The translations under genes and the position numbers were made by a program. From Kaistella jeonii (GTDB lineage Bacteria; Bacteroidota; Bacteroidia; Flavobacteriales; Weeksellaceae), in NCBI RefSeq assembly GCF_000812865.1, contig NZ_JSYL01000001.1, positions 124,001 through 188,000 of the forward strand: a stretch of DNA of 64,000 bases, written 5' to 3'. Each line of letters begins with the position of its first letter. Positions within the stretch are counted from its first letter, which is position 1. Positions 29,014-37,294 of the stretch are shown here, piece after piece. The notes under the pieces were generated by a model that saw nothing but the letters and a program-made list of their open reading frames with translations, was not told the origin of the DNA and did not search any database.

Positions 29014-30195
29014 ATGATTCCGAAATACAGAAAACAGTTTAATGCAGAATTTACGCAGGAGAAATACCAAAATATTCTGGATCGTTTAAAGGAAAAAAGC
29101 GGAATTTATCCGCAATTTCGAGTTTCTGAAAGTCCGATTTTTTTAACGAACGAATTTATTGATAAACTTCACGGTGCTTGTGACAGTATTATTTCTCAAA
29201 TAAAAGAAATGTCGCCTGCAGAATTAGATATGGCAATTCCAGATGATTGCAGGGTTCCGAATGATACTCTACAGCCTCATTTTTTTACCATTGATTTTGG
29301 AATCTGTCGAAATGAAAAAGGCGAAATCGTTCCGCAGTTGATCGAACTGCAATCCTTCCCTACTTTATATTGTTTTCAAAAAGAATTGCAAAATGCTTTT
29401 GTAGATGAATATAATTTTTTAAAACCTTTAAAAACGCCCAAAAGCGACGAAGAATATTATGAGGAACTGAAAGAGCTGATTGTGGGAGACGAAAATCCGG
29501 AGAATGTAATTTTAATGGAAATTTATCCTGATGAACAAAAAACAAATATCGATTTCTATTTGACCAAAAAAAGATTAGGGATAGAAATCGTCTGTCTTAC
29601 TAAAGTTAAAAAGGAAGGACTAAAATTATACTATGAAAAAGACGGTCGAAAAATTCAAATTAAAAGAATATATAACCGCGTCATTTTCGATGAGATCAAT
29701 AAAATTCCCAATTTAAAAACTGAATTTGATTTCCGCGAAGAAGTTGATGTAAAATGGATCACCCATCCGAATTGGTTCTTCAAAATTTCCAAATTCATCT
29801 TGCCCAAATTAACGCACGAATTTGTACCCAAAAGTTATTTTCTGAATGATTTTCCGGAAACTGAAAAATTAGAAGATTTTGTATTGAAACCTTTATTTTC
29901 ATTTGCAGGAAGCGGTGTTAATCTAAATCCCACTTCTGAAGATGTAGAAAAAATTGAAGATCGGGAGAATTATATTCTGCAGCGAAAAGTAGAATATGCT
30001 CCATTATTTGAAGACATTAATGGAGAATTTTCGAAAGCTGAGATCCGACTTCTCTACATTTGGGATGAGAATTCAGACCGTCCGAAATTGATGGAACATT
30101 TAATTAGAATGACGAAAGCTGCAATGGTTAACGTCGATTTCAACAAAAAAGATGCGATCTGGATCGGCGGGACAACTGCTTTTACAGAGCGATGA
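29014..30195 (+). CDS. Divergent ATP-grasp-like protein of unknown function (cluster gene 6)
   Basis: A 393-residue protein that I do not place in a named family with confidence. The C-terminal half looks like a divergent ATP-grasp fold: K292 in FVLKPLFSFAGSG (nucleotide lysine plus Gly-rich loop), YILQRKVEYAP (320-330) as the hinge strand, EIRLLYIW (343-350), and R365 to N373 with a terminal WIGG. The N-terminal half has QPHFFTIDFG (87-96) and LIELQSFPTLY (109-119), which could be the displaced metal-binding part, as in circularly permuted ATP-grasp proteins. It follows the amidotransferase by 245 bp and ends at the cluster terminator. A third ligation step is the simplest guess. Confidence 0.75.
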   Translation: MIPKYRKQFNAEFTQEKYQNILDRLKEKSGIYPQFRVSESPIFLTNEFIDKLHGACDSIISQIKEMSPAELDMAIPDDCRVPNDTLQPHFFTIDFGICRNEKGEIVPQLIELQSFPTLYCFQKELQNAFVDEYNFLKPLKTPKSDEEYYEELKELIVGDENPENVILMEIYPDEQKTNIDFYLTKKRLGIEIVCLTKVKKEGLKLYYEKDGRKIQIKRIYNRVIFDEINKIPNLKTEFDFREEVDVKWITHPNWFFKISKFILPKLTHEFVPKSYFLNDFPETEKLEDFVLKPLFSFAGSGVNLNPTSEDVEKIEDRENYILQRKVEYAPLFEDINGEFSKAEIRLLYIWDENSDRPKLMEHLIRMTKAAMVNVDFNKKDAIWIGGTTAFTER

Positions 30196-30216
30196 TCTTT
30201 ACATCAAATTTATTTT

Positions 30217-30245
30217 AAAACCATCTTTTTTGAGATGGTTTTTTT
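30217..30245 (+). terminator. Intrinsic terminator closing the amidoligase cluster
   Basis: A perfect 10-bp stem AAAACCATCT/AGATGGTTTT with a 6-nt loop and T run, 22 bp after the last stop of the cluster. Confidence 0.92.
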
Positions 30246-30574
30246 GTTGATCATCTTTAAAACTATATTTCTTTCAACGCGCATAAATTGGATTAGTCAA
30301 TATTGTTATACAATATAATAAATTGATGATCAGATATTTAAATATTTACATCAACCTTAAATTTTTCATATTTGTTTATAAAATTTTATTAAAATACGGT
30401 GTTATCACCCGAAATTAAAACTTAGTTCTTTGGTAAATTTGTCATTAATATCAATGAAATTCTAATCAAATCTTATCGCTAAGCCTTAAATTAAAGTACA
30501 GTCGATGTGATTGCGAAAAAATTGATGCAGGAATTTTATAATAAGAAATAGATAACCATAATACATTTTTACTC
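30246..30574. other. Intergenic region before the prolyl oligopeptidase gene
   Basis: About 330 bp of AT-rich DNA without a gene. It contains TAAATTTG (30434-30441), an exact -7-type box about 130 bp from the next start, and a small ATATTG/CAATAT dyad near 30300-30320. Nothing else is recognised. Confidence 0.45.
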
Positions 30575-32734
30575 ATGAAAAAATTAATCTTATTGGCTTC
30601 ACTGGCTTTTTACGGTGCCCATCTTAACGCTCAACTGAAGTATCCTGAAACTCCCAAAATTGTAGTCACCGAAAATCTATGGGGAACAGATTACAAGGAT
30701 AATTACCGCTGGCTTGAAAATATGAAAGACCCCAAAGTTATTTCCTGGTTCAAGCAACAAGCTGATCTCACAAATTCTGTGATGTACACGATTTCCGGTC
30801 GTGATGAACTGATTCAGGAATGGCGAAAACTGGCACTCCTGCAACCTGCTGTTGTATTTTCTGAAGTTGAAGCTAAAGGAAAATACTTTTTTCAGAAGAG
30901 AAATCCAGGGGAGAAAGTGAGTAAAGTTTATTTTCGCGATAATCTGAACGGACCTGATCAACTCCTGTTTGATCCTCAAACTTTTATCGCTGGGAAAACT
31001 TTATCGGTGCAATCCATTAATCCCAGTAACGACGGTACGAAACTTTTGATCGCCTATTCTGAAGCTGGCGCAGAAGTTTCTACTATAAGGGTTTTAGATG
31101 TGAAAACGAAAAAGTTTCTGAGCGACATTATTAATAATACAGCCGGAGCTGGAGACTGGACATTTGACGATACTGCCTTTTTTTACACTTGGATAAAATC
31201 TGCTGATAATGAAGATCCTAGTGCACGTTTAAATCCGAAATCAAAATTGCATCGATTAGAAACAGATAGTAGTAAAGATGTCGATTTTTTTAGTAGTGAA
31301 AGTTATCCTTCTCTAAAAATTGATGCAAAAGTATATCCTGTTAATTTTTTATATAAAGATAATCCCAACTTTGTTTTCGCTGCAGAAGGTTCAGTTCAGA
31401 ACGAATTGGTTTCATACTATGCGCCCATTGATCAATTTAATTCCAAAAATATTAAATGGAAAAAATTAACAACCGCAGACGACAAAATTGTTCGTGGCAT
31501 AGAAATTTTTGGTGATAAAGTCTACGCGATCACTTATAGAAATGCGAAGAATTATCAACTCGTTTCAACAAGCCTTCAAAATCCGGATTGGAATAATGCA
31601 GAAGTTGTCGCTCCAAATCAAGCGATGACATTAGAAAGTGTTACACGTTCCAAGGATTATATAATCTTAAGTTACAGCGATGGACTTCATAATTTCCTAT
31701 TCAAATACGATCCGAAAACTAATAAAATGTCGCCTATCAAATTGCCTTATGAAGGAACTGTGAATGTTCAGCGTTTAGCTACAAAATCGAATGACTTCAT
31801 CATCGGAATGACTTCCTGGAACAAGCCGTTTACCGAAATGCTTTACAATGCAGAAACCGATCAATTTATAAAAAGTCCATTTAATCAACCCGCAAATTAC
31901 CCGGAAGAATATAAAAATTTAGTGGTAGAAGAAGTTAACGTAAAAGGTCATGATGGCGTAATGATCCCTTTATCCATCATTTATAAAAAAGGACTTAAAA
32001 AAGATGGTTCCAATGTCGGTTTTATGGAAAGTTATGGAGCTTACGGAATTAGCATGACTCCCGGATTTGCGACGAGATTGTATTCTTTGGCTGTTAAAGG
32101 TGTCGTAATTGCAATTCCTCACGTTCGTGGCGGTAGTGAAAAAGGTCAGGAATGGTACAAAGCTGGTTATAAAACTACGAAACCAAATACGTGGAAAGAT
32201 TTTATTTCGTGTGCTGAATATCTAATTGCTCAAGGTTTTACCAAAGCAGATCGATTAGCGGGAACAGGAACAAGCGCGGGAGGAATTTTAATCAGCAGAT
32301 CAATTACAGAAAGGCCTGATCTTTTTGCCGCGGCTGTTATTAATGTCGGTCTCGGAAATGCAATGAGGGCAGAATTCAGTTCAAATGGTCCCGTAAATAT
32401 TCCTGAATTCGGAACTGTAAAAAACGAAATCGAATCTAAAGCACTTTTTGAAATGGATGGAATGATGCATGTAAAAGATGGCGTAAAATATCCCGCAGTA
32501 ATGGGCGTTGCTGGTTGGAATGATCCTCGAGTAATTGCATGGCAACCAGGGAAATTTATTGCAGCTTTACAAAATGCTTCTACTTCCGGAAAACCTGTTT
32601 TACTCAAAGTTAATTATGATAACGGCCATTTCACAGAAGATAAGGAAGTTACGTATGCCAATTTTGCAGACCAATACGCATTTATGATGTGGCAATGCGG
32701 TCATCCGGATTTTCAAGTGAAAAAAAGCAAATGA
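30575..32734 (+). CDS. Exported prolyl oligopeptidase (S9A family)
   Basis: A 719-residue serine peptidase with signal peptide MKKLILLASLAFYGAHLNAQ (cleavage near 18-20), so it is periplasmic or envelope-associated. An N-terminal seven-bladed propeller (about 70-430) guards the alpha/beta-hydrolase domain. The catalytic serine is S567 in GTGTSAGG, the Asp is in VAGWNDPRV and the His in NYDNGHFTED. The nucleophile motif GTSAGG differs from the usual GGSNGG, which fits a family variant. Prolyl oligopeptidases cut small peptides after proline. It stands alone between two terminators, downstream of the amidoligase cluster but not part of that transcription unit. Confidence 0.92.
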   Translation: MKKLILLASLAFYGAHLNAQLKYPETPKIVVTENLWGTDYKDNYRWLENMKDPKVISWFKQQADLTNSVMYTISGRDELIQEWRKLALLQPAVVFSEVEAKGKYFFQKRNPGEKVSKVYFRDNLNGPDQLLFDPQTFIAGKTLSVQSINPSNDGTKLLIAYSEAGAEVSTIRVLDVKTKKFLSDIINNTAGAGDWTFDDTAFFYTWIKSADNEDPSARLNPKSKLHRLETDSSKDVDFFSSESYPSLKIDAKVYPVNFLYKDNPNFVFAAEGSVQNELVSYYAPIDQFNSKNIKWKKLTTADDKIVRGIEIFGDKVYAITYRNAKNYQLVSTSLQNPDWNNAEVVAPNQAMTLESVTRSKDYIILSYSDGLHNFLFKYDPKTNKMSPIKLPYEGTVNVQRLATKSNDFIIGMTSWNKPFTEMLYNAETDQFIKSPFNQPANYPEEYKNLVVEEVNVKGHDGVMIPLSIIYKKGLKKDGSNVGFMESYGAYGISMTPGFATRLYSLAVKGVVIAIPHVRGGSEKGQEWYKAGYKTTKPNTWKDFISCAEYLIAQGFTKADRLAGTGTSAGGILISRSITERPDLFAAAVINVGLGNAMRAEFSSNGPVNIPEFGTVKNEIESKALFEMDGMMHVKDGVKYPAVMGVAGWNDPRVIAWQPGKFIAALQNASTSGKPVLLKVNYDNGHFTEDKEVTYANFADQYAFMMWQCGHPDFQVKKSK

Positions 32735-32758
32735 TAGTAATTTAGATTTAATGATAAT

Positions 32759-32796
32759 AAAAGCCAGAAATGTAAAAATTTTCTGGCTTTTTTTTT
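32759..32796 (+). terminator. Intrinsic terminator after the prolyl oligopeptidase gene
   Basis: A 12-bp stem AAAAGCCAGAAA/TTTCTGGCTTTT with a 9-nt loop and T run. Confidence 0.92.
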
Positions 32797-32834
32797 GGCT
32801 ACGGAAAATATTTGAACGTATAAATTTTAAAATA

Positions 32835-33068
32835 TTACACCACTTCAATCAAACTTCCTCTTTCATCATCCTTCGTAATATTCAAAGAAACAGGCATCTT
32901 CTCTTTCAATTCTTACACATGAGAAATAATTCCTACGATTCGATTTTCTATTTGCAGGCTTAATAAAGTTTCGAAAACAACCTGAACCGATTCTGGATCT
33001 TGTATGCCAAAACCTTCATCGATAAAGAGGAAATTTTGTTCTGCGTTTTCGCTGGGGAAAATTGAAGC
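32835..33068 (-). pseudogene. Remnant of the C-terminal end of sbcC (exonuclease SMC-like ATPase)
   Basis: Minus-strand translation of this non-coding-looking gap gives, up to the stop at 32835, a tail that matches the SbcC/Rad50 nucleotide-binding end: FLFIDEGFGIQDPESVQVVF (Walker B and D-loop, normally LFIDEGFGxLD), then LLSLQIENRIVGIISHV, an in-frame TAA at 32913-32915, then ELKEKMPVSLNITKDDERG and SLIEVV. The frame is open upstream only to about 33068. Thus about 78 codons of the 3' end survive, with one premature stop, and no start or Walker A. It is a decayed or truncated copy; the active sbcCD genes must be elsewhere if present. The neighbouring DUF2130 gene begins about 185 bp away on the other strand. 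Confidence 0.85.
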
Positions 33069-33162
33069 ATTTTATGTGGAAAAAGATTTTTAGAATTAAA
33101 TTTTGGAATATTCTAAAGTGTTTTAATGTTTCTACTGCAAACTATTGCTTGTCAAAATCTAG

Positions 33163-33193
33163 TTTGAAAAAGAAATCAGTTTATGTATCTTTG
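33163..33193 (+). promoter_or_regulatory. Promoter of the DUF2130 gene
   Basis: TTTG (33163-33166), 19 bp spacer, TATCTTTG (33186-33193): a full consensus Bacteroidetes sigma-ABfr promoter. The leader to the ATG at 33253 is about 50-55 nt. Confidence 0.75.
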
Positions 33194-33252
33194 AAATTAA
33201 TATTTTAAAAAATAAATATTAACACTTTTAAAACGCTTTAAATTTCAAACTA

Positions 33253-34560
33253 ATGAAAGATATAATCTGCCCAAATTGCAAAACTGCATTTAAAATTGAT
33301 GAAGCAGGATTCGCCAATATTCTAAAACAAGTTCGCGATGAGGAATTTAAAAATGATGTTTCAGAAAAATTGCAGACTTTAATTAATGAGAAAGATTCTG
33401 GTTTTAAACTGGCTCATATTCAGCTAAAAAATGAATTTGAGAGTAACATGGCAAAAAAAGATGCAGAAATTTTAAAGTTGAGCAGCGAGAAAGTATACGA
33501 AATTTCCAAATTAAAATCCGATAAAGATGCAGAAATTTTGAAATTGAAAAGTGATAAAGATTTAGAACTTGCTCAACAAAAAGGTGATTTTAGTACAAAT
33601 TTATCCACTTTAAAATCACAGATTTCCAATTTTGCGACAGACAAAGAATTGGCAGTTTCAAAAGCAGTTAAGGTAATTGCGGACGAAAGAGATGAGTATA
33701 AAAATGAAAAAGATAATTTAAAGAAAAATTATGATTTTCAACTTACTTATAAAGATGAAGAAATTGTACGACTAAAAGATTTCCGTTCAAAATTATCAAC
33801 AAAATTAGTTGGAGAAACTTTAGAACAACATTGCGAAGTTGAGTTTAATAAAATACGAGCAACCGCTTTTGGAAATTCTTATTTTGAAAAAGATAATGAT
33901 GCGAGAGGTGGTAACAAAGGCGACTATATTTACCGAGAATCTGATGAATTTGGCAACGAGATTATTTCAATAATGTTTGAAATGAAGAATAAGGAGGAAA
34001 ATTCTTCCACTAAAAGTAAAAATGAAACCTTCTTCCAGAAACTCGATAAAGACCGAAACGATAAAAAATGTGAATATGCCATTTTAGTATCCTTATTAGA
34101 AGAAGAAAGCGAGCTTTATAATAGCGGAATTGTAGATACTTCTCATAAATTTCCGAAGATGTATGTTATTAGACCACAGTTTTTTATACCGATGATTACG
34201 CTCCTGAGAAATGCCGCAATGAATTCGTTGAAGGCAAAAGCAGAACTCGCTTTGGTAAAAAATCAGAACATAGATATTACCAATTTTGAAGAAAATATTA
34301 ATATTTTTAAAGAAAGTTTTGCGAAAAATTATGAATTAGCAAGTCGGCAATTTAAAACCGCGATTGATGAAATTGATAAAACAATGGATCATTTGCAGAA
34401 AACAAAAAATTCACTCTTAGCTTCCGTTAATAATTTACGAATTGCAAATAATAAATCCGACGATTTAACAATTAAAAAATTGACCAAAGGAAATCCTACA
34501 ATGAGCGTAAAATTTTCGGAATTAAATGAAGATAAATCAACTAATCAAATCGATTCTTAA
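33253..34560 (+). CDS. DUF2130-family protein: coiled coil plus nuclease-like domain
   Basis: A 435-residue protein that starts with a CPNC half zinc ribbon (residues 5-8), continues as a long Lys/Glu-rich coiled coil (about 30-180) with an internal repeat ([19 protein letters not shown]), and then carries the conserved DUF2130 domain (about 185-340). Within that domain [14 protein letters not shown] followed by [11 protein letters not shown] has the D...ExK spacing of PD-(D/E)XK nucleases. A second coiled coil ends the protein. The biochemical function of the family is unknown to me; a DNA-acting role is inferred. It has its own consensus promoter and no partner gene close by. Confidence 0.82.
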   Translation: MKDIICPNCKTAFKIDEAGFANILKQVRDEEFKNDVSEKLQTLINEKDSGFKLAHIQLKNEFESNMAKKDAEILKLSSEKVYEISKLKSDKDAEILKLKSDKDLELAQQKGDFSTNLSTLKSQISNFATDKELAVSKAVKVIADERDEYKNEKDNLKKNYDFQLTYKDEEIVRLKDFRSKLSTKLVGETLEQHCEVEFNKIRATAFGNSYFEKDNDARGGNKGDYIYRESDEFGNEIISIMFEMKNKEENSSTKSKNETFFQKLDKDRNDKKCEYAILVSLLEEESELYNSGIVDTSHKFPKMYVIRPQFFIPMITLLRNAAMNSLKAKAELALVKNQNIDITNFEENINIFKESFAKNYELASRQFKTAIDEIDKTMDHLQKTKNSLLASVNNLRIANNKSDDLTIKKLTKGNPTMSVKFSELNEDKSTNQIDS

Positions 34561-34771
34561 ACTAAAATTCTTCATTCTACAAGAGTATCTTTTCTAATCT
34601 CGAAAAACAATCCAATATTTACCCAAATGCCAATCGGCGGTGTGCAGAATTTTCATATTTCAAATGTAAGAAAATTTTGATGTGATGATTTGGTGATTTG
34701 CCTATTTGATGATGCAATGTATCGATTAGTTTATACTTTACTTTTTACTCCTGATTTGGGGAAATAATGGC

Positions 34772-34779
34772 TATTTTTG
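34772..34779 (+). promoter_or_regulatory. -7 box of the small unknown gene at 34809
   Basis: TATTTTTG is an exact TAnnTTTG match 29 bp before the ATG; a TTTG at 34755-34758 is somewhat too close for a standard -33 element. Confidence 0.45.
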
Positions 34780-34808
34780 TTTATACATAATCCAAAACGT
34801 TCGTTAAA

Positions 34809-35177
34809 ATGACAAGCAAATTAGATTTAAGGCCAACATTAGATTTACTAATTTTAGAATTAAGCACTCCGATAGAATTGTTTCAAAATCAGACGTTACG
34901 CCCAGTTTTGAAATTGCAGAATGATTTATATCTCGCATTATTTAAAGCTTATATCGTTCGGCAAAAAACAGATTTTGAGGCTTTGAGCAAGGATAAGAAA
35001 CGAATTTTTATCGAACAAAGTCTTCAGAAAGATATCGTGCTCAAAAATACCTTCATCGGAATAACAATTGGCATGTTCTCTTCGGAAGAATTGGAAAACT
35101 ATATTTTGGAAAATAAAGAATATAACAGAAGGATTATTTCGATGTTAACGGAACGGATCAAGAGTTATATAAAGTGA
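34809..35177 (+). CDS. Conserved small hypothetical protein
   Basis: A 122-residue soluble protein predicted to be mostly helical, with no signal peptide, membrane segment or Cys motif. Features seen: an N-terminal LDLRPTLDLLILEL, a NQTLRPVLKLQNDLYLALFK helix in the middle and NRRIISMLTERI near the end. It resembles a short flavobacterial family that is sometimes labelled glyoxalase in annotations, but I see no glyoxalase metal ligands, so I do not adopt that name. It has its own promoter box and precedes the amidohydrolase gene by 56 bp. Confidence 0.75.
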   Translation: MTSKLDLRPTLDLLILELSTPIELFQNQTLRPVLKLQNDLYLALFKAYIVRQKTDFEALSKDKKRIFIEQSLQKDIVLKNTFIGITIGMFSSEELENYILENKEYNRRIISMLTERIKSYIK

Positions 35178-35233
35178 TTTTATAAAAAATGGACCGGAGC
35201 TAATATTTTAAAGGAAATAATTACAAAACAAGA

Positions 35234-36982
35234 ATGCAAACACTTATAAAGAATGGACTTTTTTTTTCTGGAATGCCGGAAGAGAAAGCTCTAAAACAAG
35301 ATGTGTTAATCGATGAATCTGGTCGAATTGCAGAAATTGGTCCATGCAATTCTTTCGATGAATCAGGTTTAAAAATTATTGAAGCAGACGGAAAATGGAT
35401 CGTTCCCGGTTTTGTGGATTCACACACGCATTATGACGCGGAAGTTCTTGCGTCTCCAGGTTTAAAAGAATCTGCAAGACATGGCGTGACTACGATTATT
35501 TTAGGAAGCTGCTCCGTCTCTGCTATTTTCAATAATCCTGAAGATACGGCGGATTCATTTACCAGAGTTGAAGCTATTCCGCGAGAAGTGATGTTGCCGC
35601 TTTTAGAAAAGGAAAAAACCTGGACTTCACCGAAGGAATGGAAAGAGTACATCAATAGATTGCCTTTAGGAATCAATGTCGCTTCTTTTATTGGACATTC
35701 TGATATTCGAATGAAAGCGATGGGAATCGAACGTTCCTTAAAAGATGGAGAATCCGCGACAAAAGCGGAAGAAAATCAGATGTTCAATATGCTGAGTGAT
35801 GCTTTAGATGCTGGATTTATAGGCTTATCAACTATGGATAATCCGTGGGACAAAATGGATGGAAATAAATATTGGTCTCATAAAACTCCGTCTTTTTACT
35901 CCTCCTGGAAAGAAAGAAAAAGCTTAATCGAATTGCTGAGAAAAAGAGATGCGATTCTTCAGGGTGCGCCTAATCTGGTTACGAGAGTGAATGCTTTTAA
36001 TTATATGTTCGCAAGTACTGGTGTTTTCCGAAAACCTCTTAAAACGACAATGATTGCGATGATGGATCTGATTGGTGATCGGTATATTTATCCTTTTATC
36101 GCGTTTGCTTCCAGAACGATCAATGTTTTAGGAAAAGCAGATTTTCGGATGCAATCGCCGCCATGTCCTTTTACGGTTTATTATGATGGTGTAGATTCGG
36201 TGATGTTCGAAGAATTTCCGAGTGGTGAAGCGCTTCGGGATCTTGCAAAAGAACTGGATAAAAGAGATGAACTCATTAAAGACCCGGAATTTAGAGAGAA
36301 TTTTAAAAAAGAAATAAAGAAAAAATTCGCGCCAAAAGTGTGGCACAAAGATTTAAGTAAAGCCGTCATTATTGACTGTCCGGATCAAACATTAATAGGA
36401 AAAAACTTTTACCAGGTCGCGGAGGAAAAAAATCAACACCCTGTAGATGTATTCCTAGACACCATTATTAAGTATGATAAAAAAATAAGATGGACGACCA
36501 CTATTGCGAATGACAGGAAGGAAAAGTACAAGTCTCTCTATAATTTCCCTTATAATTTAATCAGTTTTTCAGATGCAGGAGCACATCTTAATAATATGGC
36601 GTTCTACAATTTTCCTTTAAAAATGATTAAAATAGTACAGGACTCCATCGATATAGGGAATCCAATCATGACTATGGAAAAATGTATTTGGCGACTGACA
36701 AAGGAACAGGGAGATTGGTTTAATCTCGATTGTGGATATTTAGCCAAAGGAAAAGTCGCAGATCTAGTCATCATCGATCCGAAAAATTTTAATAATATTA
36801 GGGAAAACGTCGAACTTGATGCTATTGAAGAATTTGGAAACTATGAAAGATTAGTCAACAGAAATGAAAATGTAGTGGCAATGGTTTTGGTTGGTGGTGA
36901 AATAATTTTTGAAAAGGAAAAGTTTGTAGATAATTATGCTAAATCAGAGAAATATGGCAGATTCTTAGAGAAAGTTTCTTAA
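35234..36982 (+). CDS. N-acyl-D-amino-acid deacylase (D-aminoacylase-type amidohydrolase)
   Basis: A 582-residue cytosolic metallohydrolase. The N-terminal beta sandwich (IKNGLFFSG) leads into the TIM barrel with the metal motif VDSHTHYDAE (about 59-68), GVTTIILGSCS (84-94), and a late SFSDAGAHLNNM that supplies the catalytic Asp. The C-terminal GYLAKGKVADLVIIDP is the returning sandwich strand typical of amidohydrolases. The size and motif set fit N-acyl-D-amino-acid or D-glutamate deacylases, which free D-amino acids from acyl groups. Substrate range is not determinable. It is followed by a 312-bp gap. Confidence 0.88.
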   Translation: MQTLIKNGLFFSGMPEEKALKQDVLIDESGRIAEIGPCNSFDESGLKIIEADGKWIVPGFVDSHTHYDAEVLASPGLKESARHGVTTIILGSCSVSAIFNNPEDTADSFTRVEAIPREVMLPLLEKEKTWTSPKEWKEYINRLPLGINVASFIGHSDIRMKAMGIERSLKDGESATKAEENQMFNMLSDALDAGFIGLSTMDNPWDKMDGNKYWSHKTPSFYSSWKERKSLIELLRKRDAILQGAPNLVTRVNAFNYMFASTGVFRKPLKTTMIAMMDLIGDRYIYPFIAFASRTINVLGKADFRMQSPPCPFTVYYDGVDSVMFEEFPSGEALRDLAKELDKRDELIKDPEFRENFKKEIKKKFAPKVWHKDLSKAVIIDCPDQTLIGKNFYQVAEEKNQHPVDVFLDTIIKYDKKIRWTTTIANDRKEKYKSLYNFPYNLISFSDAGAHLNNMAFYNFPLKMIKIVQDSIDIGNPIMTMEKCIWRLTKEQGDWFNLDCGYLAKGKVADLVIIDPKNFNNIRENVELDAIEEFGNYERLVNRNENVVAMVLVGGEIIFEKEKFVDNYAKSEKYGRFLEKVS

Positions 36983-37294
36983 GACTACAATTAATTTGAT
37001 AGATTGAAAATAATGTTCTGTAGGTACAAATCTTTTAATCCAAATAAAAGACGTTTCTTTTCCTCTGTTGCATTTCAATTTCAAAACGAAAACTTTTGTG
37101 ACGAGTAAGTTTTTGACAATCATAATATATTATCACACAAAAAACCACATCTTTAAGTATACTGAATTACAGCTGATGATGAGGAAATAATAGACCTCCA
37201 AATCAATGTTATTAAATGATACAATACATAAAACCGTTCTTCTTTAACATTAATAATTTTTGTAGTTTTACAAAATTATTAATAATATTTAATT
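36983..37294. other. Intergenic region with CTTTTGTG motif and an AT-rich hairpin
   Basis: No gene is recognised in these 312 bp. AACTTTTGTGACGAGTAAG lies at about 37091-37109 and matches the motif repeated in other gaps. A long AT-rich hairpin sits at 37249-37283, just before the next gene. Confidence 0.5.
37249..37283. promoter_or_regulatory. AT-rich 15-bp hairpin 11 bp upstream of the phospholipase-D-like gene
   Basis: ATTAATAATTTTTGTA (37249-37264) pairs with TACAAAATTATTAAT (37269-37283) around a GTTT loop, with one bulged T. It lies where a promoter or operator would be and includes ATTTTTG. It may be an operator, a protective 5' stem or part of the promoter. Confidence 0.4.

Noticed and set aside
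22113-30195. Aminopeptidase as first gene of the amidoligase operon
   Set aside because: The 144-bp gap and housekeeping nature of M17 peptidases make this only a possibility; I leave it outside the cluster.
32751-32963. Plus-strand reading frame in the gap after the prolyl oligopeptidase
   Set aside because: It starts inside a strong terminator and is antisense to the sbcC remnant; the minus-strand reading has clear similarity.
34680-34725. GATGATTTG-like short repeats as a CRISPR or microsatellite
   Set aside because: Only a few degenerate 8-9-base units without spacers; typical low-complexity gap sequence.
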